A stretch of 64,000 nucleotides of DNA from Mediterraneibacter massiliensis (GTDB lineage Bacteria > Bacillota > Clostridia > Lachnospirales > Lachnospiraceae), in the NCBI RefSeq assembly GCF_001487105.1, contig NZ_LN913001.1:370698-434697 (forward strand), read 5' to 3'. Numbering within the stretch: the first letter of the stretch is position 1; each line of letters starts with the position of its first letter. A program made the position numbers and the translations under genes. Below, piece by piece: positions 7,773 to 16,410 of the stretch. The notes below the pieces were generated by a model. The model was not told the origin of the DNA. It saw nothing but the letters and a program-made list of their open reading frames with translations, and did no database searches.

Positions 7773-9502
7773 TTAGGTAATTGCGAAACAAGTCCGCAAT
7801 CCTGATTAAAAACAGGCAAAGGATCCTGTCATGCAGGATTCTTGAGATAGGAAGTGAAAATCGTTCATTTCTTGGCACAACAAATAAACCTCATGGGCTT
7901 ATGAAGTTGGTAAGTCCTATGCTATGAGTGGTTTTAAACTTCGTATATATTGATGCTGGTGAATTTTATCAGCAACCATGACAGTTATTAACTGAGAAAT
8001 TCCTGCAAGCAACAAATCTGCATGTAGTGTTTTCTCATTTTGGGTTTTACGACCGGCAATACAGAAACTGTCTTTAAAATGGTTGATTGATTTTTCAACG
8101 TTTACACGGATTTTGTAGGTCTCATCCCATTCTACGGAACCACGTTCCACACCGGGATAGGCACGCAGATTCTTTTCGGGGTAAATGTAAATCATTCTTC
8201 CACAGGAAGATGTGGTACAGGGGTTCTCACAGTGGCAGACACGGCGTTTCGTTTTGGTTTCACGGTTGTATTCCCATTTCATTTTAGGGCATACAAACTT
8301 CATGCTGGGAAGTTTGCTTCTCAGATGAGATTTACTCCCTTCCCGTTTCATTGGAAGTGTGGAATCATGCGGACAGCAAGGAACACCATTTTCGTTGAAG
8401 GTGTAGCCATGTTCTTCCATTGATAGTTTTGTCCGGAGTGGAATCAATGCTTTTTCAAAGCCAAGATCATCCAAAAGGGCTTTGTAGATTTCAATGGTAT
8501 CAAAAGCGGCATCGCCTAGAAAAGTTTTAGGGTTGATCAAAGGATGCTTCTGAAAGAAATCAATCAAAACAGGGAGCAGCGCCTTAGAGTCCGCAAGTGA
8601 TTTATCTTCATCTGGCGAATCGGATTTCTTTTCAACAATGATATCAGGATGAGCATTTAGGAAATCTTTATTGTAGAAGGTAATATCGCGAACAATACCA
8701 AGACCATTCGTGACAATACCAAACTTATAGGCATAGCAGAAATGTCCGTTGATATACATCTGTTGGATAGCCGGGTTAGCAGCAGCGTGTGTGGGCATTG
8801 AGCCGTAAGCAGCTTTGTAAGGATCAAAGTTGTGAGCCTTTGCAAAGGCCTTTAACTGTTTTATGATACGGTTCGCGTATTTCGGATTATTTTCTGTCAC
8901 CCATGCCTCAATTCCAGAAGTATCAAAGATGCTCATGGAAGCAAGGTTAGAATCAATACGTTGGCAGATCGGTTCAGTGATATCAACTAAGTGATCAAAC
9001 ATCGATTGTAAGTCCATAAGAAAGTCCTGTTTAAAACGGGTGAATTTTGAGGCATCAGGAACAACACGGAAGCCACAAAAATCCCGTAGTTCCTGAGAAT
9101 ATTTTAAAAATATGATCAGAAGAGTATCGGTCGGGATTGAGAAAATGCGCTGAATAAGGAGAGCCTTGATTATAGGATAAAGCTGATGCTTGCGAGGTCT
9201 TCCTGTAGAAGCGTGAAAATGAGTAACAAAAGAAACAGGAACAATTTCATCAAGATTAATGGTTTGGTCAAGTAGAGAAAGAAACTGATATTTGTCATTA
9301 TCGAATTTATTTTGGCAATTTTCAAAAACTTCTGCCAAAGTGAGCTGCTTATATGTTATCATATAGGTACATCTCCTTTCGGGTGGTTGGTTTATAGTTT
9401 CTAGGCAACTCTATTTTACCACAATCCGTTGAGGAGATGTTTTGTTTTATAAAAGTTAAAATGCCGTATTTATGCGGCTTGTGGCGTTTCGCAAACGCCT
9501 AA
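7773..9502 (-). mobile_element. 1,730-bp insertion sequence inside the CRISPR array
   Basis: The element is bounded by imperfect 17-bp inverted repeats. The left end reads TTAGGTAATTGCGAAAC (7773-7789) and the complement of the right end (9486-9502) reads TTAGGCGTTTGCGAAAC, 14 of 17 matching. It carries one transposase gene on the minus strand and is flanked by a 9-bp duplication, AATATATTG. Inside the left end, GGATCCTG and CAGGATTC (about 7821-7842) form a hairpin that could end the transposase transcript. The right end contains the short palindrome GGCGTTTCGCAAACGCC. The element looks complete. Confidence 0.93.
7917..9362 (-). CDS. DDE transposase of the insertion sequence (IS1182/IS4/IS5-like)
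   Basis: This 481-residue protein has a helical N-terminal part with GRPRKHQLYPIIKALLIQ, resembling the N-terminal region of IS1182- and IS5-type transposases. A DDE core follows: FDTSGIEAW has the first aspartate, FLGDAAFDT the second, and the late VEKSINHFKDSF segment the probable glutamate. A cysteine cluster (CHCENPCTTSSC) lies between them. The start at 9362 is preceded on its strand by AAAGGAG. The frame is intact, so the element may still be active. Exact family assignment is uncertain; a 9-bp duplication is more usual for IS4-group elements than for IS1182. Confidence 0.88.
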   Translation of the reverse strand: MITYKQLTLAEVFENCQNKFDNDKYQFLSLLDQTINLDEIVPVSFVTHFHASTGRPRKHQLYPIIKALLIQRIFSIPTDTLLIIFLKYSQELRDFCGFRVVPDASKFTRFKQDFLMDLQSMFDHLVDITEPICQRIDSNLASMSIFDTSGIEAWVTENNPKYANRIIKQLKAFAKAHNFDPYKAAYGSMPTHAAANPAIQQMYINGHFCYAYKFGIVTNGLGIVRDITFYNKDFLNAHPDIIVEKKSDSPDEDKSLADSKALLPVLIDFFQKHPLINPKTFLGDAAFDTIEIYKALLDDLGFEKALIPLRTKLSMEEHGYTFNENGVPCCPHDSTLPMKREGSKSHLRSKLPSMKFVCPKMKWEYNRETKTKRRVCHCENPCTTSSCGRMIYIYPEKNLRAYPGVERGSVEWDETYKIRVNVEKSINHFKDSFCIAGRKTQNEKTLHADLLLAGISQLITVMVADKIHQHQYIRSLKPLIA

Positions 9503-9511
9503 AATATATTG
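9503..9511 (+). repeat. Right 9-bp target site duplication
   Basis: AATATATTG directly after the right inverted repeat, identical to 7764-7772. Removing the element and one copy joins 7767-7772 to 9512-9539 and restores a 34-nt spacer. Confidence 0.88.
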
Positions 9512-9539
9512 TAGTAGAAAGGAGACACATATGAAAATA

Positions 9540-9699
9540 GATAAATAAAAACATGAGATGTATTTAAATTCAGCTTCATAATTGCTTTCCTTTCTCCGGG
9601 CGGGATAAATAAAAACATGAGATGTATTTAAATTCATTTATTTGATGCCATTCGATTACCCCAAAACCTGATAAATAAAAACATGAGATGTATTTAAAT
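9540..9699 (+). CRISPR. Leader-distal end of the CRISPR array, repeats 35-37
   Basis: Three further copies of the same 30-nt repeat start at 9540, 9604 and 9670, with spacers of 34 and 36 nt between them. With the left block the array has 37 repeats and 36 spacers, one of them split. The final repeat shows no mutations, although leader-distal repeats are often degenerate. Transcription from the leader would have to pass through the minus-strand transposase unit to reach these spacers. Confidence 0.98.
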
Positions 9700-9779
9700 G
9701 TAGATATCGAAAGCAAAGGAAGATATTATAATAGGAATAGGAGCATTTGAACAAAAGAAAAAGTATATAGAGGCAGTGT

Positions 9780-10223
9780 ATGGATATAAGAGAAGTGAAA
9801 GACAACAAAAAGCAGTACTGTAAATTGTTGCTGCTGGCGGATGAGCAGGAAGATATGTTAGATCTTTACCTTGGAAAGGGCATAATGTATGTTCTTCGGG
9901 ATCCTGATGTAAGGGGAGAATGTGTGATAATTGAAGCGGAAAAAGGAATACTTGAAATTAAAAATATCGCAGTCGTACCGGAGTGTCAAGGGAAAGGATA
10001 TGGGAAAGCTTTGATAGAGTATGTCATTCAAAAATACAAAGGACAGTATTCTATCCTGCAAGTGGGAACAGGCGATAGCCCGTTGACGATTCCATTTTAC
10101 GAAAAATGTGGTTTTGTCCGTTCACATCGTATAGAGAATTTCTTTATCGAGCATTATGACCATCCGATTTATGAGTGCGGTGTGCAACTGGTGGATATGA
10201 TTTATTTACAGAGAACTTTATAA
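9780..10223 (+). CDS. GNAT-family N-acetyltransferase
   Basis: This 147-residue protein has the GNAT acetyl-CoA binding core: strand ILEIKNIAVVPECQGKGYGKALIEYV (split by the QGKGYGKA pyrophosphate loop), then TIPFYEKCGFVRSHRI near the C-terminus. It would transfer an acetyl group to an amine; the substrate cannot be told. A stop lies four codons upstream of the ATG, so 9780 is the earliest ATG in frame. The ribosome binding site is weak (AGAGGCAG). The gene lies 80 nt after the last CRISPR repeat and 26 nt before a second GNAT gene. Confidence 0.87.
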   Translation: MDIREVKDNKKQYCKLLLLADEQEDMLDLYLGKGIMYVLRDPDVRGECVIIEAEKGILEIKNIAVVPECQGKGYGKALIEYVIQKYKGQYSILQVGTGDSPLTIPFYEKCGFVRSHRIENFFIEHYDHPIYECGVQLVDMIYLQRTL

Positions 10224-10249
10224 TTTGCGGTGAGAAGAAAGGAACTATT

Positions 10250-10843
10250 ATGGCAGAAAGAAAAATATATGAACAGAGACCGGAAATCTGTATTTGGCAG
10301 CCAGAGTACAGGAAAGAGTATAGGATGAAAGGTGAAGTGATACAGGACAAGTTTATATTTAGAAACATCCGGCAGGAAGAGGCAGAGCAGGCGGCGAAAA
10401 TAGAAGAAATCTGCTTTCCGCCAAATGAAGCGTGTACAGCGAGAGCTATGAAAGAACGGATCGAATACGCAGCTGATCTGTTTTTAGTTGCAGAGGATAA
10501 GGAGATAGGAAAGATTGCTGGTTTTATCAATGGGCTGGCCACAGAGGAAGCTGTTTTTCGAGATGCATTTTTTGAAAATGCCAGGCTGCATGATCCAAGC
10601 GGGGGGAATATCATGCTCCTTGGAGTGGATGTATTGCCTGCGTATCGAAGAAGAGGGCTGGCTAAAGAAATGATGTTCCAGTATCTTTGGAAAGAACAAC
10701 AAAGAGGCAGGAGAAAAGTGATACTGACATGTTTAGAAGCAAAGGTAGATATGTATAAGAAGATGGGATTTGGGAATCAGAAAATAGCAAATTCATCCTG
10801 GGGCGGAGAACAGTGGTACGAAATGAGCTGCGTACTAAAATAG
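10250..10843 (+). CDS. GNAT-family N-acetyltransferase
   Basis: A 197-residue acetyltransferase. The core is visible as IMLLGVDVLPAYRRRGLAKE, with the RRRGLA acetyl-CoA loop, and VDMYKKMGFGNQ near the end. I use ATG 10250 because AAAGGA precedes it. A second ATG at 10325 (MKGEVIQDKFIFRNI) is preceded by AGGAAAG and sits closer to where GNAT domains usually begin, so the first 25 residues are uncertain. Substrate unknown. The pair of GNAT genes and the asparagine-synthase-like gene all read rightwards. Confidence 0.86.
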   Translation: MAERKIYEQRPEICIWQPEYRKEYRMKGEVIQDKFIFRNIRQEEAEQAAKIEEICFPPNEACTARAMKERIEYAADLFLVAEDKEIGKIAGFINGLATEEAVFRDAFFENARLHDPSGGNIMLLGVDVLPAYRRRGLAKEMMFQYLWKEQQRGRRKVILTCLEAKVDMYKKMGFGNQKIANSSWGGEQWYEMSCVLK

Positions 10844-10871
10844 GGTGGTGAGAAATGAAAGAAGGCATTGC

Positions 10872-10900
10872 TTGAGGAATCAGGCATATCATGGTAAACT
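10872..10900 (+). promoter_or_regulatory. Candidate sigma-A promoter for the asparagine-synthase-like gene
   Basis: TTGAGG at 10872-10877 and TAAACT at 10895-10900 are separated by exactly 17 nt; each matches four of six consensus positions. The start codon is 64 nt further on. Confidence 0.4.
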
Positions 10901-10963
10901 ATAAAAATAAAATGCAGTTGTATTGGGAAGGAATTCTCAATACGTTTGGGAAAGGATATACAA

Positions 10964-12502
10964 ATGATAAAGGTGAAAGAATACAGTGGGCATATCCGCA
11001 ATTGGAAAGCTTTATGTGAAGAACTAAAAATTGCGCCGGATCTGTCCAGGGAAGTGCGTGAAGAAATGATCTTACTAAAGGGATATGAAACCTGGGGGTA
11101 TGATATAGGCCATCACCTGTATGGTATGTTTGCGTTTGCGTTGTGGGATGAAGAAGAAAAGAAATTATTCTGTATGCGAGATCACTTTGGAACAAAACCG
11201 TTTTATTATTATGAAACAGCAGACGGAGAGATCTTGTGCAGCACCAGCATTAGAAGAATCATCGAACAGCCCGGTTTTGTAAAAGAACTGAACGAGGAAA
11301 TGCTGCAGATTTATATGAGTCTTACCTATGTGGCGGGAGAAAATACGTTTTTCCGTGGGCTGAAGAAGTTGATGCCGGGAAGATATTTAATCTGGCAGGA
11401 CAGAAAATTGCAGATCGAGCGTTACTGGACTCCGCAATTTTGTCCGGATGAGAGTAAGACTCTAGAAGACTGGGCAGATGAGATCCACAGTACAATACGG
11501 GAAATCATGCCGGAGGTAAAAGAAGAAAATGAGGAGGCAGAGTCCTTTCTTTCTGGCGGCGTAGATTCTTCTTATGTGTTGGCTATGTCAGATGTCACAC
11601 GGACAGATTCCTGTGGATATGAAGAAGAACGTTTTGATGAATCAGGGTTGGCTAGACAGACGGCAGACGTGTTGGGAAGGGAAAATACAAAATGCCTGAT
11701 CACACCAGAGGAGTATTTCGATATTGTACCTTATGTGATGTACAATATGGAACAGCCTTTGGGAGATGCGTCTGCTATTGCGTTTGCACTTGCCTGTCGG
11801 GCAACAGCGAAACATACAAAATTGTGTTATTCGGGAGAAGGTGCAGATGAGTTTTTCGGCGGATATAACATGTACCGGAATGCAGAGCGCTATGGAGAAA
11901 ATCTAAAGACCTTTTATGTTGGCAATACAAATATTATGAAAGAGGATGAGAAGCGCAGGATCCTGAAAAAATATGATCCGGATGTCCTACCGATCGAATT
12001 GGTGCAGGGGATCTATGAGGAGACGGAAGGATTGGATCCCCTCTCGAAAATGTCAGATGTGGATATTCAGATCTGGCTGGAGGGAGATATTTATCTAAAT
12101 GTAGATAAAATGAGTACGGCGGCAGGTTTAGAGATTCGTATGCCTCTTACGGACAGAAGGATTTTTGATATTGCTTCTCGCATGCCGTCACGATATAAGG
12201 TGGATAGTGAGCAGAATAAAGTGGCATTTCGTACTGCTGCGGCAAAGGTATTGCCAAAGGAGATTGCATTCCGCAAAAAACTTGGTTTTATTGTGCCTAT
12301 ACGAATTTGGATGGCTGATGAACGATATAATCAGGACGTACGTGAAAAATTTCACAGCGATATCGCGGAGAAATTCTTCCATGTAGAAGAAATCCAGGCG
12401 ATTTTTGATGATTATGTGGGCGGAAATTCCGATAATTGGAGAAAGGTGTGGACGATCTATACATTTTTGGTATGGTATGAGGAGTATTTTGTAAAAAGAT
12501 AG
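10964..12502 (+). CDS. Asparagine synthase-like protein lacking the N-terminal Cys nucleophile
   Basis: The protein is about 512 residues. The synthetase domain is intact: the PP-loop is FLSGGVDSSYVL and a second conserved motif is YSGEGADEFFGGYN. The glutaminase domain is present only from about its middle (YSGHIRNWKALCEEL, then YGMFAFALWD and FGTKPFYYY). The first 65-75 residues, including the MCG start whose Cys2 attacks glutamine, are missing, and the 100 nt upstream are too short to encode them. It should not hydrolyse glutamine in the normal way; it could use free ammonia or be decaying. ATG 10964 follows GGGAAAGGA; TTG 10946 is a less likely start. Confidence 0.82.
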   Translation: MIKVKEYSGHIRNWKALCEELKIAPDLSREVREEMILLKGYETWGYDIGHHLYGMFAFALWDEEEKKLFCMRDHFGTKPFYYYETADGEILCSTSIRRIIEQPGFVKELNEEMLQIYMSLTYVAGENTFFRGLKKLMPGRYLIWQDRKLQIERYWTPQFCPDESKTLEDWADEIHSTIREIMPEVKEENEEAESFLSGGVDSSYVLAMSDVTRTDSCGYEEERFDESGLARQTADVLGRENTKCLITPEEYFDIVPYVMYNMEQPLGDASAIAFALACRATAKHTKLCYSGEGADEFFGGYNMYRNAERYGENLKTFYVGNTNIMKEDEKRRILKKYDPDVLPIELVQGIYEETEGLDPLSKMSDVDIQIWLEGDIYLNVDKMSTAAGLEIRMPLTDRRIFDIASRMPSRYKVDSEQNKVAFRTAAAKVLPKEIAFRKKLGFIVPIRIWMADERYNQDVREKFHSDIAEKFFHVEEIQAIFDDYVGGNSDNWRKVWTIYTFLVWYEEYFVKR

Positions 12503-12565
12503 TCGTGGTTCCACTCGTAGGAGTGTGTGAGTAGAAATTATTTCATCAATTGTTCTAAATAGAAG

Positions 12566-12619
12566 AAGGAACGCCGTAAAACAAGAGGATAATATCACTG
12601 TTTTACGACGTTCCTTTTC
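12566..12619 (+). terminator. Intrinsic terminator
   Basis: AAGGAACGCCGTAAAAC at 12566-12582 pairs with GTTTTACGACGTTCCTT at 12600-12616, one mismatch, followed by TTTCT. It separates the asparagine-synthase-like gene from the convergent minus-strand gene and could work in both directions. Confidence 0.85.
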
Positions 12620-12693
12620 TATGCGGACGGATAATAGGAATTAGTATATCAGATTTTAAGTAATAACAATTCTTGTAAAAATTTAAATACATA

Positions 12694-13782
12694 TTAAATC
12701 GATTTCAATACAGTGAGAAGCCGTGTATTTGCTTCCGGATCCATAATGCAGAATCGTATATATTCACCCTCTAAACATTGAAAAGAAGAACAGTCACGTA
12801 TCATCAATCCATTTTTGATACAGGTTTCAAAGACATCAAAGGAAGTCGTGTTTTCTTTTTGTATTTTTAAAAGCAGAAAATTAGCAAAAGGTCTGTATGT
12901 TTTAAAAGCGGAAAGTCTCTGGATTTCTTCGAAAATCCTATCCCTTTCGGATAGAATGAGTTTTCGGGTCTGAAGGATATACTCTTTATCCTGGAACATT
13001 TTTTCCCCGGCAAATGCGCCGATACTGTTTAAAGACCAGGGAATCTGTTTTTCTTTCATTTTTTTCAAGAAATCTTTATTGCTTGTGATGCCATAACCGA
13101 ATCGAAGACCGGGAGCGGCGAAAAATTTTGAAACACCGCGAAGCACCATCAAATTTGAGAATTCTTCTGTCAGTGGAATGGCGGTTATAGAAGCAATGTC
13201 GGGGGCGAATTCAACATAGGTTTCATCGATCATGACAAAAATATTCCTGGCTGCACAAAAGACAAGGAGTTTTCTTAAATCTTTTTGTGAAATAGCGGAG
13301 GAAGTAGGATTGTTAGGATTGCAGAGAATCAAGAAATCATAACCGTTTGAAAGCGTATCACAAAGATCCTCTATATTCAGCTCGAAATCCTCATCCTCCC
13401 GCAGATGATAGTATTCCTGAGAACTGCCGGAAAAGGTGAGCTCGCGGGAATATTCAGAATAGGTAGGACCTAAAATTAAAGTTTTGGAAGGCTGCTTTTC
13501 TTCAATAAGCAGTGAAATTAATTCGCTGGAGCCATTTCCGGGCAAGATAAAATCAGCAGAGACAGCACAGTATTGTGAAATTGTCTGCTTAAGTGATGTG
13601 TAATCTCTGTCGGGATATGTGGAAAGAATATGCAGGTTATCTGCAATTTCTTTTCTGACATGTTCAGATAACCCGAGTGGATTAACATTTGCTCCAAAGT
13701 TGATAATATTTTTTTTGTCTAAACCATAATAGGAACATATTTTTTCTATATCACTTCCATGAAAAACCATTTTTGTATCCAT
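12694..13782 (-). CDS. PLP-dependent aminotransferase/decarboxylase, HisC/CobD-like
   Basis: A 362-residue fold-type I PLP enzyme. The N-terminus MVFHGSDIEKICSYYG followed by NFGANVNPLG resembles CobD, which makes aminopropanol phosphate from threonine phosphate; HisC (histidinol phosphate) is the close alternative. CNPNNPTS, DETYVEFA and LRGVSKFFAAPGLRFGY (with the PLP lysine in SKFFA) mark the active site. The length is right for either enzyme. No cobalamin or histidine genes lie nearby to decide. The gene stands alone, with its own promoter at about 13830. Confidence 0.85.
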   Translation of the reverse strand: MDTKMVFHGSDIEKICSYYGLDKKNIINFGANVNPLGLSEHVRKEIADNLHILSTYPDRDYTSLKQTISQYCAVSADFILPGNGSSELISLLIEEKQPSKTLILGPTYSEYSRELTFSGSSQEYYHLREDEDFELNIEDLCDTLSNGYDFLILCNPNNPTSSAISQKDLRKLLVFCAARNIFVMIDETYVEFAPDIASITAIPLTEEFSNLMVLRGVSKFFAAPGLRFGYGITSNKDFLKKMKEKQIPWSLNSIGAFAGEKMFQDKEYILQTRKLILSERDRIFEEIQRLSAFKTYRPFANFLLLKIQKENTTSFDVFETCIKNGLMIRDCSSFQCLEGEYIRFCIMDPEANTRLLTVLKSI

Positions 13783-13827
13783 TATTTTCAGTACCTCATT
13801 TTTATGAAAAATTTTCTTCTGCGGTCA

Positions 13828-13836
13828 ATTATACCA
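13828..13836 (-). promoter_or_regulatory. Extended -10 promoter of the HisC/CobD-like gene
   Basis: Read on the minus strand the bases are TGGTATAAT, a perfect extended -10 element (TGnTATAAT), 46 nt upstream of the ATG. No strong -35 is visible. The 13,783-14,131 gap otherwise holds the rightward promoter and palindrome listed next. Confidence 0.6.
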
Positions 13837-14002
13837 TAATTTTGAGAATATGGTAAATGTTTATAAGCATAGTGCGATTTGGGTGATTTTGGGGCGAGTA
13901 TTTGAGATGTGAGGCGCGAATGGAATAAAGAAGGTCAAGTTAAGCAAAAAAGGAATCAACCAATAGTTGAAAAATCTTCCTGTCAGATAACTTTCGCCTC
14001 TA

Positions 14003-14030
14003 TTGTAAAGGTATACATTTCTGCTAAAAT
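14003..14030 (+). promoter_or_regulatory. Candidate promoter of the XRE regulator gene
   Basis: TTGTAA at 14003-14008 and TAAAAT at 14025-14030 are 16 nt apart, with TGC before the -10 (extended -10 type). It leaves a leader of about 95 nt before the start codon. Confidence 0.5.
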
Positions 14031-14038
14031 AAAAAGCA

Positions 14039-14050
14039 AGAAGTACTTCT
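14039..14050 (+). promoter_or_regulatory. Perfect 12-bp palindrome, possible operator
   Basis: AGAAGTACTTCT lies 9 nt downstream of the putative -10. A palindrome at the transcription start next to an XRE gene would suit autoregulation. This is inference from position only. Confidence 0.35.
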
Positions 14051-14131
14051 ACCGACTTTGTAAAAGAACAAAAAGGCGCTGTCGGAGCCTAAAATGTTCA
14101 AAATAAGACACAAAATGTGGAGGAAGCAAGC

Positions 14132-15307
14132 ATGAATGAAATGAATATACCTATGGAGCCAATTCTATCTCCGGTTTCCGGAGAAGATGTTCTCCGTCCG
14201 CTTCAGATGGGGAAACGGATTCAAACTTTACGAAAGCAGCAGGAGATGACGCAAGAACAGCTGGCAGATCTGTTAGGCGTAACAGCGACGGCCGTTTCAA
14301 AATGGGAAACAAACTTATCTTACCCGGATATTACCTTATTGTGTCCATTAGCACGGTCGCTGCATATCAGTGTGGATATATTACTTGGATTTCAGGAAAA
14401 AATGACAAAAGAGGAATGCCTGGAAGCTCTGAAGGAACCAGAGAAACTGTTCAGCAGCCACAAAGCAGAAGAAGCAGTCCGGTACTGCAGAGAACTTCTA
14501 AAACAGTATCCGACAGATGCATATTTAAAATTACGTATTGCGGGCTTGTATGTGCAGTATCTAACTGCCATGAAAAACGGAAAAGACAGCGGATACTCTG
14601 CGAAATTTGCTGATGAACAAGTCAGACAGGCAGTAGAGCTGCTTGAATACAGCGCGCTAAGTGAAGAGAAAGAAATTGCAGAGACTTCCTGGTATATGTT
14701 GTCCAGTCTATATCTGATGCAGGGAGAAGAAGAAAAAGCGCTTGCGGCTTTAGAACATCTGCCGCAGCCAGGATATGATGCACGGATCATGAAGGCAGGG
14801 ATTTTATTGCAGACAGGAAAAATTGAAGAGGCAGAGAAACTAAATCAGACTTGTCTGTATGAAGCGATCAATAACAGTGGATTATATCTGTTGAATCTTT
14901 TTACGATCGCCGAGAAGAAGGGGGAGGAGCAAAGAGCTCTGGATATGTTGGAGAAGGGACTGGAGCTATATGAAGTATTTCAATGTTCAAAAATAGGAAT
15001 AATGGATACGAATTATCATCTGGGAAAAGCGGTTATATATTGCCGTGGAGGGAAACAAGAAGAGGCGCTTTTAGAACTTTCGGCTGTGGCAAAGGGATAC
15101 TTGCGAATGTTCGCAAAAGATATAGTAAAACTGCCGGAATATTTCGATAAGCTGACCATACAAGAAAACTACAGTTCCAGACGGGAGTTCTTATTAGAGA
15201 ATGCGATCATGCTGTTGGAGCAGGAAGAAGGCCTGGAGTCTCTTAGAACACGAGAAGAATATAAGAAAATATTGGCGGATCTGCAGGAGGCATGTGCAGA
15301 TTTATAA
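14132..15307 (+). CDS. XRE-family regulator with TPR-like C-terminal domain
   Basis: A 391-residue protein. Residues about 25-85 form a helix-turn-helix of the Cro/CI type (MTQEQLADLLGVTATAVSKW then DITLLCPLARSLHISVDILL). The remaining 300 residues are helical with repeating A-L-E-E patterns such as EEKALAALEHLPQPGYDAR and GKIEEAEKLNQTCL, consistent with tetratricopeptide-like repeats that sense a ligand or protein. ATG 14132 follows GGAGG with 8-nt spacing; the GTG 15 nt earlier overlaps that site and is unlikely. Target genes are unknown. Confidence 0.87.
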   Translation: MNEMNIPMEPILSPVSGEDVLRPLQMGKRIQTLRKQQEMTQEQLADLLGVTATAVSKWETNLSYPDITLLCPLARSLHISVDILLGFQEKMTKEECLEALKEPEKLFSSHKAEEAVRYCRELLKQYPTDAYLKLRIAGLYVQYLTAMKNGKDSGYSAKFADEQVRQAVELLEYSALSEEKEIAETSWYMLSSLYLMQGEEEKALAALEHLPQPGYDARIMKAGILLQTGKIEEAEKLNQTCLYEAINNSGLYLLNLFTIAEKKGEEQRALDMLEKGLELYEVFQCSKIGIMDTNYHLGKAVIYCRGGKQEEALLELSAVAKGYLRMFAKDIVKLPEYFDKLTIQENYSSRREFLLENAIMLLEQEEGLESLRTREEYKKILADLQEACADL

Positions 15308-15321
15308 AAATATGTAATGGA

Positions 15322-15360
15322 AATGCGGGTATCAAGTGCAGTTTTGATATCTGCATTTTA
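15322..15360 (+). terminator. Intrinsic terminator after the XRE gene
   Basis: GCGGGTATCAA at 15325-15335 pairs, with G-T wobbles, with TTGATATCTGC at 15344-15354, followed by ATTTTA. Confidence 0.65.
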
Positions 15361-15490
15361 GCATAGAATCTGTACAGGCATATATCTACTCTGTTCGTTG
15401 GCTAAGTGACCAGGTTCGCAGATTTTGTGCAGGAAAAGAGAGGAAAACAAAAATAAACAGATGTATGCTTCTAGATGAAGGGAGAGAAAG

Positions 15491-16342
15491 ATGGACTGGA
15501 TGGATAGATGGAATCAGGCATTGCTGTATATAGAAGAACATTTGAAGGGAGAGATAGACTATCGTGAGGCAGCAAAAATCGGTTGCTGTTCTGTATATCA
15601 TTTTCAAAGAATGTTTGCTTATATGGCTGGGATACCGTTGTCAGAATACATTCGCCGTAGGAGGATGTCGCTGGCTGCTGTAGATTTACAGGAGAAAGAC
15701 GTCAGGATCATAGACGTTGCCTTGAAATATGGGTATAATTCTCCGACCGCATTTAATAGGGCATTTCAGAGTATACATGGTATTGCGCCTTCTACCGTAA
15801 AAGCCTTGGGAACATCGGTCCGGTTTTATCCGCCTCTTACCTTTAAAATTACAATAAAGGGAGTGGAAGAAATGAACTACCGATTGGAAAAGAAAGAAGC
15901 ATTTTGGATCACAGGCATTGTAAAATCATTACACAGACAGTTGGAAGAAAATATGCAGATCGTTCCAGGAATGTGGGAAGACGCTGTGAAAGACGGCACG
16001 ATAGAAAAACTGTGTCATGTGATGGAGCAAGACAGAAAAGGCATATTGGGAGTGAGTATCTGCAATGATCAGGAAGAATGGAGGTATATGATTGCGGCTG
16101 CAGGTGAGAAGAAGGAATTAGCAGGGATGGAAACCTATGAAGTCCCGGCGCATATATGGGCAATATTTGCAGGGGAAGGGGAGTGTCCGCGGGCAATTCA
16201 AGAGTTGGAAAAGCGCATATATACAGAATGGCTGCCATCTAGCGGATATGAGTACGATCGCGGTCCGGATATAGAGTGGTATAGAAGCCCTGATCCCCAA
16301 AAAGCAGAGTTTGAGGTTTGGATACCAGTGAAAAAGAAATAA
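15491..16342 (+). CDS. AraC-family regulator with GyrI-like effector domain
   Basis: This 283-residue protein has an N-terminal AraC double helix-turn-helix (AAKIGCCSVYHFQRMFAYMA and VALKYGYNSPTAFNRAFQSI). The C-terminal half starts at MNYRLEKKEAFWITGI and ends EFEVWIPVKKK, the pattern of GyrI/BmrR-like small-molecule binding domains. This Rob-like layout usually senses toxic amphiphiles or drugs and switches on efflux or stress genes. The ATG follows GGGAGAGAAAG. There is no obvious target gene next door. Confidence 0.88.
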   Translation: MDWMDRWNQALLYIEEHLKGEIDYREAAKIGCCSVYHFQRMFAYMAGIPLSEYIRRRRMSLAAVDLQEKDVRIIDVALKYGYNSPTAFNRAFQSIHGIAPSTVKALGTSVRFYPPLTFKITIKGVEEMNYRLEKKEAFWITGIVKSLHRQLEENMQIVPGMWEDAVKDGTIEKLCHVMEQDRKGILGVSICNDQEEWRYMIAAAGEKKELAGMETYEVPAHIWAIFAGEGECPRAIQELEKRIYTEWLPSSGYEYDRGPDIEWYRSPDPQKAEFEVWIPVKKK

Positions 16343-16410
16343 GAAGAATGCGGGGATATTTTGAACTGCTCCTCGTCAAGTAGAAAATTGAAAAAATATA
16401 AATTTTTTTG

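Noticed and set aside
8087..8423. Plus-strand frames inside the insertion sequence
   Set aside because: They are antisense to the intact transposase and lack ribosome binding sites.
9701..9860. Frame after the last CRISPR repeat reading like a gene tail
   Set aside because: It has no start codon of its own and overlaps the GNAT gene out of frame; kept only as an observation, not as a gene.
10908..11019. Short frame starting MQLYWEGILNTFG before the asparagine-synthase-like gene, considered as its missing N-terminus
   Set aside because: It lacks any MCG-like start or other glutaminase motif and ends out of frame after 35 codons.
13909..14106. A 65-codon frame before the XRE regulator gene
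   Set aside because: It has no ribosome binding site, a composition rich in Lys/Arg/Cys, and it overlaps a good promoter and palindrome.
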